A DNA stretch of 64,000 nt from Actinobacillus sp. GY-402 (GTDB taxonomy: Bacteria > Pseudomonadota > Gammaproteobacteria > Enterobacterales > Pasteurellaceae). The stretch lies in the NCBI RefSeq assembly GCF_014843355.1, contig NZ_CP062137.1:1302001-1366000 (forward strand), in the 5' to 3' direction. The position numbers and the translations under genes were made by a program. Below, piece after piece: positions 48,258 to 58,045 of this stretch (its first letter is position 1; every line of letters starts with the position of its first letter). The notes under the pieces were generated by a model. It made no database searches. It was not told the DNA's origin and saw nothing but the letters and a program-made list of their open reading frames with translations.

Positions 48258-49101
48258 TCATGGCGATTAGGCGAATTCAACACTTGTCGGCATAAGAACG
48301 GCTCGGGCGGAATCACTTTCGGTCTGTTTTCCGTGGCGGAAGGCGCTTTCGGCTCGAACCAGGAATAAAGTTCCTCTCCGCAACCGTCGCCGGCGGGAAC
48401 CGGCGCCTGGTTTTCACAATGGTGGGCGCCCGGCGGGCAGGTTAAACGCACATGAAAATGGCTGTCATGACCAAACCAGGGACGAATTTTACGCAACCAG
48501 CCGCGATCCGCCCGCTCCGATTGGCACAATTTCAGCTTAATTGCCGGATTCACGAAAATACGGGTAACCGCCGAATCCTGCGCGGCCAATTTAATTAACT
48601 CAAAGTGATTTTGATTCCAAGCGTTCTCATCCACTCGTTGTAAAGTGCGATTCACCACCAGCAAGCCTTTGCCGTCGGAATTTAAGGCTTCCTGCTCGGA
48701 CATTTCGCCCATTCGCAGCCAAATATCGGCGTCCAGCCCCATTTGATGGCTGGCGTGACCGGTCAGGAAGCGGCCGCCGCCCGGCATGGCAATATCGCCG
48801 ATTAGCATCGTCGGCAATCCCGCTTGTTTCACTTGTTTGCCGAGACGTTCAAGATAACGAATCATGTTAGGATGACCGTAAAAACGGTTTTTATTCATGC
48901 GAATCACCTGAAAACCGTCACCTTTTGCCGGCATCGGCACGGAACCGAGAATGCAACCGTTACTGTATGAGCCGATCGGTTCCGCCTGTCCCGAAGTACT
49001 TGGAATAGGACGTTTAATCGCCTGCCAGTCCGCCGGTGAAGCCTGCACCGTCAGCGTACTAAAAACGCTGAAAAAACGACCGCACTTAGAATTTTTTTCA
49101 T
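48245..49101 (-). CDS. mepA: Penicillin-insensitive murein endopeptidase MepA (apparent frameshift in signal peptide)
   Basis: MepA is a periplasmic LAS-type zinc peptidase that cuts D-Ala-mDAP cross-links. The mature part is intact: SPADWQAIKRPIP, GHASHQMGLDADIWLRMGE (zinc His, Asp) and the zinc HxH in FGHDSHFHVRLTCP, with several cysteines for disulfides. The natural start is the ATG at 49099-49101, preceded by AAGGAAAGT and reading MKKILSAVVFS, but that frame stops after 16 codons. The mature frame joins at the A6 run 49071-49076 (T6 in the coding strand). One more base there would give a normal signal peptide, MKKILSAVVFFSVFSTLTVQA. A longer in-frame reading to 49165 has no signal peptide. 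Confidence 0.85.
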
Positions 49102-49207
49102 ACTTTCCTTCGCTAAATAAGTTGCAATGACGCCGCGCAGACGCGCTCCGACTTAAACCGCACATCGATTTTGCAAAAAACTATCGTAAAATCGCCCGCA
49201 CTTTTGC

Positions 49208-50290
49208 TTATTTACACTGCGCTTTAAACCGTAATAAATGATCCAGCAAAACAATCGCGACCATGGCTTCCGCAATAGGCACGGCTCGAATGCCGACACA
49301 AGGATCGTGCCGGCCTTTGGTAATCAGTTCTACCGGTTCATTGTTCACATTCACCGTTCGGCCCGGAATCGTAATGCTGGAAGTGGGTTTTAACGCAATC
49401 GTGGCAATGATCGGCTGACCGTTGCTAATGCCGCCTAAAATACCGCCCGCATGATTCGAGAGAAAGCCTTCCGGTGTCATTTCATCGCGGTGTTGCGTGC
49501 CTTTTTGTGCGACCACATCAAAACCGTCGCCGATTTCAACGCCTTTCACCGCATTAATTCCCATTAACGCATGAGCAAGTTCCGCATCCAGGCGATCAAA
49601 CACCGGTTCACCCAAGCCTACCGGCACGTTTTCCGCGATAACGGTTAATTTTGCGCCGATAGAATTGCCTTCCTTTTTCAAGTTACGAATTAATTCGTCG
49701 AATTTTTCCACCGCACTTTTATCCGGACAGAAAAACGGATTACTCGCCACTTGTTCCCAGTCGATTTTTGTTACGTCCGCTACGGTTTCGGGATCAATTT
49801 TCACATTGCCGATTTGAGACAAATAACCGCGAATTTCAATGCCGAACTGTTCACGCAGATATTTTTTCGCAATCGCTCCCGCCGCCACTCGCATTGCGGT
49901 TTCCCGCGCGGAAGAACGCCCGCCGCCGCGATAATCGCGAATGCCGTATTTTTGCTGATAAGTGTAATCCGCATGGCCGGGACGGAATTTATCCATAATA
50001 TCGCCGTAATCTTTTGAACGCTGATCCGTATTCTTAATGATTAAGCCGATACTGGTACCGGTGGTTTTTCCTTCAAATACGCCGGATAAAATCTGCACTT
50101 CATCCGCTTCCTGACGCGGCGTGGTATAACGGGAAGCGCCCGGTTTTCGGCGATCCAGATCAGGCTGAATATCCGCTTCGCTCAGCACCATATTCGGCGG
50201 TACGCCATCTACGATACAACCTAAAGCAATACCGTGGGATTCACCGAATGTCGTCACCCGAAACAACTGTCCGATAGTATTTCCTGCCAT
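49208..50290 (-). CDS. aroC: Chorismate synthase
   Basis: AroC, 360 residues, converts EPSP to chorismate using reduced FMN, the last step of the shikimate pathway. Signatures: [58 protein letters not shown] and [20 protein letters not shown]. Complete. Lies 12 bp after mscK and 106 bp before mepA in the same direction. Chorismate also feeds menaquinone synthesis, where the nearby MenE acts. Confidence 0.98.
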   Translation of the reverse strand: MAGNTIGQLFRVTTFGESHGIALGCIVDGVPPNMVLSEADIQPDLDRRKPGASRYTTPRQEADEVQILSGVFEGKTTGTSIGLIIKNTDQRSKDYGDIMDKFRPGHADYTYQQKYGIRDYRGGGRSSARETAMRVAAGAIAKKYLREQFGIEIRGYLSQIGNVKIDPETVADVTKIDWEQVASNPFFCPDKSAVEKFDELIRNLKKEGNSIGAKLTVIAENVPVGLGEPVFDRLDAELAHALMGINAVKGVEIGDGFDVVAQKGTQHRDEMTPEGFLSNHAGGILGGISNGQPIIATIALKPTSSITIPGRTVNVNNEPVELITKGRHDPCVGIRAVPIAEAMVAIVLLDHLLRFKAQCK

Positions 50291-50302
50291 GAATGATTCC
50301 TT

Positions 50303-53300
50303 TTATTTTTTTAATTCTACCGTTTCACCGACTTTCAGCTCTTCGTTGGTGGTCAGGTTTTTAATGTAAATATCTAACTGATTGAATGCGATTTCAATAT
50401 TATTTTCCGTCAGTAATTGGTTAATTCGTCGGTTGAGGTAATCCAGGGTCGGATTACGATCTCCTACATGACCGACATATACCCGCAATTCATGATCCAG
50501 CGTACTGGCGCCGAAATTCAGAAAATAAACCACCGGCGCAGGATCTTTCAATACTAATTCACAATCGGTGGCAGCCTGCAGCAACAACTTTTTAGTTAAT
50601 TCCAAGTCTGCGCCGTATCCTACGCCGACGCGGGCGATAACCCTTGTCACCGTATCGGATAACGCCCAGTTCACCAATCGTTCCGTAACGAAAGACTTAT
50701 TCGGTACAATCACTTCTTTACCGTCAAAATCCACCAATGTCGTCGCGCGGATACGGATTTTCGATACGGTTCCGCTGAATTCGCCCAGAGTAATAATATC
50801 GCCGATCCGAACCGGACGTTCAAATAAAATAATGATACCGGAAACGAAATTCGCGAAAATTTCCTGCATACCGAAGCCCAGCCCGACGGAAAGTGCGGCG
50901 AACAGCCATTGCAGTTTGCTCCACGACATGCCCAACGCGCCGAACGCAGAGGTTGCGCCTAATGCGATAATGGCATAGGTAAGCAAGGTCGTAATGGTGT
51001 AAGGCGTACCCTGTGACAGTCTGGTATGGGAGAAAACTAAGGTTTCCAGCAACCCTGAAATATTCCGCACCAATACGTAAGTGACAACCATAATGGCAAT
51101 AGCGACAAATAAATTCAGCAACGTGATGGATTCCGTTATCGTCGTGCCGTTTTCACCTGAAGTGGTCTGTCGCCAAAGGGAAATACTGTCCAAATAATAA
51201 GCCGCCGTAACTAAATCCGACCATGCCCAATAAAACATGCCGAATAAGGCGATCCAAAGCAAGAAATCCGCCACCCGCAGCATCTGGGCTTTAATCTCGC
51301 TGATGGCGATACTGTCGTCGTACTGAATTTCCTGCATATCCGGATTAAGCGAACTGTTGGCTTCCGCAATCACTTTTGCCTGCAACTGTTCTCGTTTTTC
51401 CTTCGCGCGACGATATGCCATACGGCGAGCCGCCACCGCAAAACCACGATATACCAGATTCCGGATCAGCCACCAGGTCATCACCACGAAATAAGACGAA
51501 ATCGAATGCTCGATCAAAACAATCGCCGTGTAATAATATCCCATGGCGGTTAAAACAATCAGCACAACCGGCACGAGCAACAATACCACGCGTAAAATCG
51601 GCAGAAAATACTGGCTCATTACCGTTTGTTCTTTCGCCGATTTCTGATAACTCGACACCGCCTGACGGAAGCGCGGCACCATAATTAACAGCACCGTCAC
51701 CAGCACGATGATCATTGACGCCTGACCGATAACGTCATAACTTAATCCCAAATCAATATGGCTGAAAATCGACACATTCAACAATAATGCAATAATCCAT
51801 GCCGAGCGTTTCAGCATATTACGGAACGCTTCATTACTTTCTTTCGGCATATTGAAATGGTGGTGTCCGATACCGTTCGGACGCAGCATGCCCAGCATAA
51901 AAGCGAAACTCCACCAATAAGCCGCCATTTTCAGCCCCCAAGGCCAAACCGTTGCGGGATCTTTAAAACAAATTCCCGTCACCAGAATAAAGCCGGCCAG
52001 AAACAAGAAAGTACTCGGCAAGCTTAATACGGCAACCCAGAAAATCGCTTTCGGCGTATGCCACTGAGTATCCGTGGCATAAACATTAATTTGCTGATTC
52101 AATTTGTTTAAACGCTTCTTAATATTTTCTTTTTTACGGCGAATAAGTGCGGTCAAAATCAGCAACAAACCGATCGCTCCTAATCCCGGCAACAAATTTT
52201 CTTTCCAATTGGAAAAATCAAAGTTTTTCTTTAATGCCCGGCGTTGAAAATTCATACTGTCAGGAAAAGATTTAAACCACTCCCAATCCATCACCGAATT
52301 ACTTTTTACCCAGAAACTTTGCTGTTGCAATTTATTTTGTAACGAATCGCTGATTGCCTGAACCTGCTGCTGGTTTAATTCAATATTAATGGACAAATTC
52401 AGTTGATTATTTAATAAACTTAAATAATCCGCCAACAACTTGCGGCGTTCTTCCACCAAATCGACTAACTGCGCGCGATCTTTTGCCGAAAATGTCACTT
52501 TTTCCGTTTGTTCTAAATCTTTGATGTATGCATCCGTATCATAAAGTTTGTCGCGGAATTCGGTAATATCGAAGATTTTTACCCGCAAATCGGCGATACG
52601 CTTTCCCAGCCCCGAAATCATTTCATCCTGAGGCAACGACTGGCGCTGTTTATTAATAATGCGGGAAAGCACCAACGTGCCTTGCAACGAACTGATCTGT
52701 TCTTCGATATTACGCTGAGTTTGTTGCAAATTGCCCAACACATTTTTAATGCGCAAGTTGTCCTGTGACAAACTGTTCATCCGCGTGGTTTCTTCCAGAA
52801 TGCCTTTACTAATTTGCGTGTTAAAATTCAGCTGCCCCGCAACCACCGGATTGGTGTTGGCTTCCGCGTTCTTTTCCTGATTCTGGGTGGCTTGTTCTAC
52901 CTGTTCTTTGGAAAGCTGCAGATTCTTTTCATTAATCGCCGATTGCAAAGTATTCAGTTCGCTCTGCAACTGTTGTTGCTGCAAAGTACGTTCTTCCACA
53001 ATAAGGGAATAAAGCGACGTTAAACGCGCCGTTCCCTGTAATAACGTTTGATTATAAGTATTTTGCAAATCAAGCAACGTCTGTTCCGCTTCAAGCCGCG
53101 TTTTTCTTGACTTTGACAACTTATCGTTAATAAACACCTGATTAATGGCCTGCGCCCGTTTAGCATTTTCCGCTAAAGTTTGTTGGGCACGTTCCGGCGC
53201 GGAACGTTGCGCAACCAAATCGGCGTTCACTTGGGCTAATTCGTCCTGCACATTCTGTAAAGTAATCTGTTTTTGTTCCAGTTGTTGTTGCAATTCTTCC

Positions 53301-53656
53301 AAAGAATACTTACTTAAATCCGCCGCCGTCGGCAGTTTATCCGCTTTCAGTTTGCTAATATTCGATTGCGAAGCGGAAATGCCTTTATCGGCATTCTCAA
53401 TATTTTTCACCAACTTAGCGTTTTGTTCTTTCTGCTTGGCAATATCCGCAATAAAACGCTGAGTTTCTTCCAAATCTTTAACCAAATCCTTGACGGCGTC
53501 ATCAGTTTGTTCCGCCTGTTTTGCCTTTTCGAGCTGACTTTCAATCTCGCGCGCCGACGGCAGAGCGGAATAAGCCGCATGCGGCCATGCTACGACTAAC
53601 AAAGCGCCCAATAATAATTGTGTCACGACACGTCGTGTCCAAATAGCTAACTGCAT
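50303..53656 (-). CDS. mscK: Mechanosensitive channel MscK (KefA type)
   Basis: A 1117-residue large MscS-family channel that relieves hypo-osmotic pressure. Signal peptide TQLLLGALLVVAWPHAAYSA; residues 40-480 form a long periplasmic coiled-coil domain; then about ten membrane helices (490-900). The C-terminal MscS core has the pore helix and WLFAALSVGLGFGMQEIFAN, then FVSGIIILFERPVRIGDIIT and RIRATTLVDFDGKEVIVPNK. Its ATG shares one base with the menE stop. The length and long N-terminal domain separate it from the small MscS. In E. coli MscK is K+-regulated; that is not visible here. Confidence 0.94.
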   Translation of the reverse strand: MQLAIWTRRVVTQLLLGALLVVAWPHAAYSALPSAREIESQLEKAKQAEQTDDAVKDLVKDLEETQRFIADIAKQKEQNAKLVKNIENADKGISASQSNISKLKADKLPTAADLSKYSLEELQQQLEQKQITLQNVQDELAQVNADLVAQRSAPERAQQTLAENAKRAQAINQVFINDKLSKSRKTRLEAEQTLLDLQNTYNQTLLQGTARLTSLYSLIVEERTLQQQQLQSELNTLQSAINEKNLQLSKEQVEQATQNQEKNAEANTNPVVAGQLNFNTQISKGILEETTRMNSLSQDNLRIKNVLGNLQQTQRNIEEQISSLQGTLVLSRIINKQRQSLPQDEMISGLGKRIADLRVKIFDITEFRDKLYDTDAYIKDLEQTEKVTFSAKDRAQLVDLVEERRKLLADYLSLLNNQLNLSINIELNQQQVQAISDSLQNKLQQQSFWVKSNSVMDWEWFKSFPDSMNFQRRALKKNFDFSNWKENLLPGLGAIGLLLILTALIRRKKENIKKRLNKLNQQINVYATDTQWHTPKAIFWVAVLSLPSTFLFLAGFILVTGICFKDPATVWPWGLKMAAYWWSFAFMLGMLRPNGIGHHHFNMPKESNEAFRNMLKRSAWIIALLLNVSIFSHIDLGLSYDVIGQASMIIVLVTVLLIMVPRFRQAVSSYQKSAKEQTVMSQYFLPILRVVLLLVPVVLIVLTAMGYYYTAIVLIEHSISSYFVVMTWWLIRNLVYRGFAVAARRMAYRRAKEKREQLQAKVIAEANSSLNPDMQEIQYDDSIAISEIKAQMLRVADFLLWIALFGMFYWAWSDLVTAAYYLDSISLWRQTTSGENGTTITESITLLNLFVAIAIMVVTYVLVRNISGLLETLVFSHTRLSQGTPYTITTLLTYAIIALGATSAFGALGMSWSKLQWLFAALSVGLGFGMQEIFANFVSGIIILFERPVRIGDIITLGEFSGTVSKIRIRATTLVDFDGKEVIVPNKSFVTERLVNWALSDTVTRVIARVGVGYGADLELTKKLLLQAATDCELVLKDPAPVVYFLNFGASTLDHELRVYVGHVGDRNPTLDYLNRRINQLLTENNIEIAFNQLDIYIKNLTTNEELKVGETVELKK

Positions 53657-55065
53657 TATTTCATTCCTAATATTTCATTTAATTTTTGTTTTAATTGAAT
53701 GCGGGACGGCTTAATTCCGCTCTGCTGCGATATCGTCGTATCGAGCGGAAAATACCGCACCGGTCGTTTAAATTTCTCTAATTTATCAGCCAAAAAAACA
53801 TGTAAATTTTTGACCGCACTTTCGCTGAAACGGGTTTTAAATTTTACCATCGCCACGGGACGTTGCCCGAATTCCGCATCGTCGATCGGCAAAACAAACG
53901 CCTGCTCGACTTGTTCGTGGCGTTGCAGAATCCGCTCGATTTCTTCCGGTTGAATGTTTTCGCCGCCGGAAATGAACATATTATCCAAGCGCCCTAAAAC
54001 CTGCAAATTTTCGCCGTCCCAACCGCCTTTATCTTTGGTTTGCAGCCAGCCGTCGGAATTAGTCAGCGAAACGAGTTTGCCGTTTAACCAGTAACCTAAG
54101 CCCAATCCGGCGCCGCGTAACCGGATTTCATCATTTTCCAACCGAAATTCGCGACCGCGCAAAGGCCGGCCGACGCCCGCTTTGCCGTCGCATTTTTTGG
54201 CAAATACGGTAGACGCCATTTCCGTCATGCCGTATCCCACATAAGCCTGAATACCAAGTGCGGTCAAATTTTCGGAGATTTTTTCAGGAATATGCGAACC
54301 GCCCAATAAAATGTGCCGAATTTTGACCGCACTTTTCATCTCATTCGAAGGGCAATCCGCCAAATATTGCAATAAACGCTGCGCCTGAGTCGGCACTAAA
54401 GAGGCATGGCTCGCCTGCGTGAGGCTGCGGTAAAAATCTTCGCCCGGCAACTGTAATTCCGCGCCCTGCAACAGCCAACGCCAGACGATCCCCTGCCCGG
54501 ACACATGGTACAACGGCAGAGAAAGCAACCAAGAGGAATCGCGGGAAAAATCCATTAATTCACAAACGCCCCGCGCATTTTCCAAATGGTTCCGCATAGA
54601 ATGCAACACCGCTTTCGGCGCGCCGGTAGAACCGGAAGTCAGCGTCATGGTACAAGCTGAGAACAAGGCATGATCGACGCTATCGAATTCGGCAAAATCA
54701 ACGTCTTTGACTTCGCTGAAAACCGGTTGCGGCCGGGTAAAATCAATCATCAGGCGAATCCCATTCCAGCGGCAAAGTGCGGTCCGTTTTTCATCAGAAA
54801 AGGCAGGATTTAATCCTAAAACCCGCGCATTCAGTTGCAGCGCGGCCAAATAGCAACACAACAGCGGGAAACCGTTTTTACCGCACAACGCCACCCCGGA
54901 TTGCGCCGTCACCCCCTGAGCCGTCAGTGTTTCGGCCGTCCGACGGATTTCATCGGCTAGCTGCGCCCAAGTAAAAACTTCGCCCTGCGAAAAATCCCGC
55001 AAGGCGATGTGATGTTGATAACTCGACTCGGCATGAATGCGCCAAGGAAACGGATGGCTTAGCAT
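53656..55065 (-). CDS. menE: O-succinylbenzoate-CoA ligase MenE
   Basis: A 469-residue AMP-forming ligase (ANL family) that activates o-succinylbenzoate in menaquinone synthesis. Adenylation motif TMTLTSGSTGAPKAVLHS; then YVGYGMTEMAST, the hinge region LGRLDNMFISGGENIQPEEI, and a C-terminal catalytic Lys in QQSGIKPSRIQL. Menaquinone (or demethylmenaquinone) is the quinone for fumarate and nitrite respiration. Several USS lie inside the gene. Starts 4 bp after seqA ends. The other men genes are not in this window. Confidence 0.93.
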   Translation of the reverse strand: MLSHPFPWRIHAESSYQHHIALRDFSQGEVFTWAQLADEIRRTAETLTAQGVTAQSGVALCGKNGFPLLCCYLAALQLNARVLGLNPAFSDEKRTALCRWNGIRLMIDFTRPQPVFSEVKDVDFAEFDSVDHALFSACTMTLTSGSTGAPKAVLHSMRNHLENARGVCELMDFSRDSSWLLSLPLYHVSGQGIVWRWLLQGAELQLPGEDFYRSLTQASHASLVPTQAQRLLQYLADCPSNEMKSAVKIRHILLGGSHIPEKISENLTALGIQAYVGYGMTEMASTVFAKKCDGKAGVGRPLRGREFRLENDEIRLRGAGLGLGYWLNGKLVSLTNSDGWLQTKDKGGWDGENLQVLGRLDNMFISGGENIQPEEIERILQRHEQVEQAFVLPIDDAEFGQRPVAMVKFKTRFSESAVKNLHVFLADKLEKFKRPVRYFPLDTTISQQSGIKPSRIQLKQKLNEILGMK

Positions 55066-55069
55066 AAAA

Positions 55070-55732
55070 TCAATTTACAATGAAGTAACCGCGAATGTCT
55101 TCGATCAGCGCTTCGGGCAACTGCATGCCGCGCATCACGCCTTCCAGCATAATCATTTTGCGTCCGCTGTTATTGTTCGTAATCACCCAATAGGGCGTGT
55201 CCGGGATCTGTTTCGGTTTGGTGTGCGTGCCCGCCGCCAATAACGTGGCTTCGTCCCGTGCGAAATAAACCCTTGTGCGACCTTGCACCTGTTCGCTTTC
55301 AATCGCCAGTGAAAAACCTTCGGGATTGGTGCGGTAAAGTGCGGTTAAAATAGCCAGAAATCTCACCACGGCTTTGGTTTCTTCCTGAAACGCATCGGAT
55401 TCAATCACTTGCCGCACTTTATTGACAATGTGCGAAATGAACTGTTCGGGTTGTTTTTTCACCGTTTTTTCGACCACTGTTTTTTCTACTGCCGGTTTTT
55501 CTGCCGCCGGTTCTAAAACGAAGTCATTTTTTACCGCACTTTTCGCTTCCGACGCCGGATTTTCCGCCGCTACGGCAGATTCGGAGACCACCGCGCCCAA
55601 GGCGACCGAACTGACGCTGGAAGTCGGCAAATTCAATAAGCGGCGCAGAATATCCGAAGCGCTTTCACCGATAGATTGGGTATGGCTTGCGATAAATTGA
55701 TAGAGTTCTTCGTCAACTTCGATAATCTTCAT
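55070..55732 (-). CDS. seqA: Replication initiation negative regulator SeqA
   Basis: SeqA, 220 residues, binds hemimethylated GATC clusters and sequesters oriC after initiation. N-terminal oligomerisation region MKIIEVDEELYQFIASHTQS and ESASDILRRLLNLP; C-terminal DNA-binding region with AVVRFLAILTALYR, GRTRVYFARDEATLL and IPDTPYWVITNNNSGRK. The linker (residues 40-110) is unusually long and rich in Ala, Val and Glu with EKPAVEKTVVEKTVKKQ. Divergent from ybfF with 74 bp between, upstream of menE. Confidence 0.96.
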   Translation of the reverse strand: MKIIEVDEELYQFIASHTQSIGESASDILRRLLNLPTSSVSSVALGAVVSESAVAAENPASEAKSAVKNDFVLEPAAEKPAVEKTVVEKTVKKQPEQFISHIVNKVRQVIESDAFQEETKAVVRFLAILTALYRTNPEGFSLAIESEQVQGRTRVYFARDEATLLAAGTHTKPKQIPDTPYWVITNNNSGRKMIMLEGVMRGMQLPEALIEDIRGYFIVN

Positions 55733-55806
55733 TTTTAGCTCTGACTTGAATTAGAAACAATTTTTCCGCATTATAACGTTTTCTTTATGAATTCTCTATC
55801 AAAAAA

Positions 55807-56604
55807 ATGACGGCAAAACGACAACTTAATTATCAATTTCAGCCCGCTTCCCGTTCGTCCGGCAATCCGGTTTTAGTTTTTTTACACGGGTTATTCGGCG
55901 ATATGAATAATCTCGGCGTGATCGCCAAAGCCTTTGCGGAGGATTACGCCATTTTGCGCGCGGATTTGCGCAATCACGGACGGAGTTTTCATGCCGATGA
56001 AATGAATTATCCGGCAATGGCGGCGGATGTGATTCGTTTGGTGGAACATTTAAACGTTTCCAACGCCATTCTGATCGGACATTCCATGGGCGGCAAAACC
56101 GCCATGACCGCGGCGGCGCAACGTCCCGATTTAATCTCAAAAATAGCGGTGATCGACATTGCGCCGGTGGATTATAACGTTCTGTATAACGATAACGCCC
56201 ATGCGAAGGAGTTTCAGGCGCTATTCGCACTGAAAGCGGCGGATATTCAAACCCGTCAACAGGCGAAAACCGTGCTTGCGCATTACCTGGATTCCGAAGC
56301 CACCATCCAGTTTTTATTGAAATCCTTTGATGCCGACGCATCGGAAAAAACGCGCTTTAATTTGACCGCACTTTACACTCATTACAGGCAGATTATGGGC
56401 TGGGAAAAGGTGCGTTATACCCAACCCGCCCTGTTTATCAAAGGCGGCGAATCCAATTATATTCTACCGCAATACGGCGATACCATTCTGGCGCAATTCC
56501 CGCAGGCGACATCATTCACCATTGCAGGAGCGCACCATTGGGTACATGCGGAAAAGCCCGAGCTTGTCGCCCGCGCAATCACAAAATTTATCCAATCGAA
56601 TTAA
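55807..56604 (+). CDS. ybfF: Alpha/beta-hydrolase esterase YbfF
   Basis: A 265-residue serine esterase of the YbfF family, active on acyl-CoA and short esters in vitro; the cellular substrate is unclear. Oxyanion region VFLHGLFGDMNNLGVI, RADLRNHGRSFH, nucleophile elbow IGHSMGGKTAM (Ser), and the catalytic His in TIAGAHHWVHAEKPE. Sits between seqA and ybfE-fldA-fur as in E. coli. A USS is in its coding region (ACCGCACTT near 56364). Confidence 0.93.
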   Translation: MTAKRQLNYQFQPASRSSGNPVLVFLHGLFGDMNNLGVIAKAFAEDYAILRADLRNHGRSFHADEMNYPAMAADVIRLVEHLNVSNAILIGHSMGGKTAMTAAAQRPDLISKIAVIDIAPVDYNVLYNDNAHAKEFQALFALKAADIQTRQQAKTVLAHYLDSEATIQFLLKSFDADASEKTRFNLTALYTHYRQIMGWEKVRYTQPALFIKGGESNYILPQYGDTILAQFPQATSFTIAGAHHWVHAEKPELVARAITKFIQSN

Positions 56605-56670
56605 TCGAGAGTTGACGGTTTAAATCCCCGGGGAATTATGCTATAGTTCGCCCAACTTTTATATAGTAGA

Positions 56671-56697
56671 AAATCATTCTCAGCGTGAGAATGATTT
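56671..56697. promoter_or_regulatory. Fur-box-like palindrome before ybfE-fldA-fur
   Basis: AAATCATTCTCA (56671-56682), GCG, TGAGAATGATTT (56686-56697): perfect 12-bp arms. TGAGAATGATT resembles half of a Fur box. A plausible -10, TATAGT (56662-56667), ends just before it, placing the palindrome over the transcription start. Fur autoregulation through this site is a reasonable guess. Confidence 0.6.
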
Positions 56698-56720
56698 CTA
56701 ACAAATCAGCAAATTTACAC

Positions 56721-57011
56721 ATGGCAAAACAAGACGCAGATTGTATTACGCTTGATCTGTTTGCGGATGAACGCCGAGTTGGCCGTCCCAGAAGCAATCC
56801 GCTGAGCCGGGAACAACAAATCCGGGTGAATAAACGGAATCAGCTGCGCCGGGATAAATCAAGCGGTTTAAAGCGCGTAGAATTAAAATTACACGCTTCG
56901 TTAGTTCGGCAGTTAGAAGAATTAGCGTTTAGGCTCGACATTTGCCGGGCGGAATTAATCGAAAACATTTTACAAGATTATTTTCATACTCAAGAAAACA
57001 AGAATAAATAG
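56721..57011 (+). CDS. ybfE: YbfE family (LexA-regulated-like) DNA-binding protein
   Basis: A 96-residue protein with the YbfE pattern: MAKQDADCITLDLFADERRV, GRPRSNPLSREQQIRVNKRN and LKRVELKLHASLVRQLEELA. The C-terminal half is a ribbon-helix-helix-like fold, so DNA binding is likely. In E. coli ybfE is in the LexA regulon; no SOS box is evident here. The ATG at 56721 gives the family N-terminus; a start at 56685 would lie inside the Fur-like palindrome. Nine bp before fldA. Confidence 0.88.
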   Translation: MAKQDADCITLDLFADERRVGRPRSNPLSREQQIRVNKRNQLRRDKSSGLKRVELKLHASLVRQLEELAFRLDICRAELIENILQDYFHTQENKNK

Positions 57012-57020
57012 GTAAACAGA

Positions 57021-57545
57021 ATGGCTATTGTTGGTTTATTTTACGGCAGCGATACGGGCAATACGGAAAATATTGCCAAAATGATCCAAAAACAATTAGG
57101 CAACGAATTAGTGGATATTCGCGATATCGCCAAAAGCACAAAAGAAGATATCGAAGCTTACGATTTTTTATTATTCGGCATTCCGACCTGGTATTACGGT
57201 GAAGCGCAATGCGATTGGGACGATTTCTTCCCGACTCTGGAAGAAATTGATTTCACCGACAAACTGGTAGCAATTTTCGGTTGCGGCGACCAAGAGGATT
57301 ATGCGGAATATTTCTGCGATGCGATGGGCACTATTCGCGATATCGTCGAAAGCCGCGGTGCGATTATCGTCGGTAATACTTCAACGGAAGGTTATACTTT
57401 CGAAGCATCCCGCGCCTTGATCGACGATAAAACTTTCGTCGGATTATGCATTGACGAAGATCGCCAACCCGAACTCACTTCGACGCGCGTCGAAAATTGG
57501 GTAAAACAGATTTATGACGAGATGTGCTTAGCAGAACTTGCTTAA
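57021..57545 (+). CDS. fldA: Flavodoxin FldA
   Basis: Long-chain flavodoxin, 174 residues, a cytoplasmic FMN electron carrier. FMN phosphate loop GLFYGSDTGNTENIA; the isoalloxazine loops contain GIPTWYYGEAQCDW and GCGDQEDYAEYFCDA, and GYTFEASRALIDDKTFVGLC is the long-chain insertion. It replaces ferredoxin under iron limitation, which agrees with its place between the Fur-like site and fur. Confidence 0.97.
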   Translation: MAIVGLFYGSDTGNTENIAKMIQKQLGNELVDIRDIAKSTKEDIEAYDFLLFGIPTWYYGEAQCDWDDFFPTLEEIDFTDKLVAIFGCGDQEDYAEYFCDAMGTIRDIVESRGAIIVGNTSTEGYTFEASRALIDDKTFVGLCIDEDRQPELTSTRVENWVKQIYDEMCLAELA

Positions 57546-57554
57546 GGAGCAATT

Positions 57555-57989
57555 ATGTCGGAAGAAAACATTAAATTATTAAAAAAAGCGGGCTTAAAAA
57601 TTACTGAGCCGCGCCTGACCATTCTAGCGTTAATGCAATTACACAAAATGCAGCATTTTTCGGCGGAAGACGTGTATAAACTTCTGCTGGAACAAGGGGA
57701 AGAAATCGGTCTGGCGACAGTTTACCGCGTACTTAATCAGTTTGATGAAGCGCATATTCTTGTCCGTCATAATTTTGAAGGTAATAAATCCGTTTTCGAA
57801 TTAGCGCCGCTGGAACATCATGACCATATTATTTGTGTAGATTGCGGTAAAGTCTTTGAATTTAATGATAAAGTTATTGAGGAACGCCAGAAAGAAATCA
57901 GCAAAGAACACGGCATTCAGCTGGAATCTCACAGTTTATATATGTACGGAAAATGTGCCGACATTAAAAACTGCGATAAAGATAAATAA
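57555..57989 (+). CDS. fur: Ferric uptake regulator Fur
   Basis: Fur, 144 residues, an iron-dependent repressor. Winged helix KKAGLKITEPRLTILALMQL and EIGLATVYRVLNQFDEAHIL; metal site HHDHIICVDCGKVFEF with paired His and CxxC. The second Cys pair expected near the C-terminus appears as CADIKNC. Starts 9 bp after fldA; strong terminator follows. Confidence 0.98.
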   Translation: MSEENIKLLKKAGLKITEPRLTILALMQLHKMQHFSAEDVYKLLLEQGEEIGLATVYRVLNQFDEAHILVRHNFEGNKSVFELAPLEHHDHIICVDCGKVFEFNDKVIEERQKEISKEHGIQLESHSLYMYGKCADIKNCDKDK

Positions 57990-58010
57990 ACGGCAAACAA
58001 TATAAAACTA

Positions 58011-58040
58011 AAAAACGTTGAATTCGGATTCAACGTTTTT
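58011..58040. terminator. Bidirectional terminator between fur and tyrR
   Basis: AAAAACGTTGAAT (58011-58023) and ATTCAACGTTTTT (58028-58040) form a 13-bp stem with a 4-nt loop, with A-rich and T-rich flanks serving both convergent genes. Confidence 0.92.
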
Positions 58041-58045
58041 TATCG

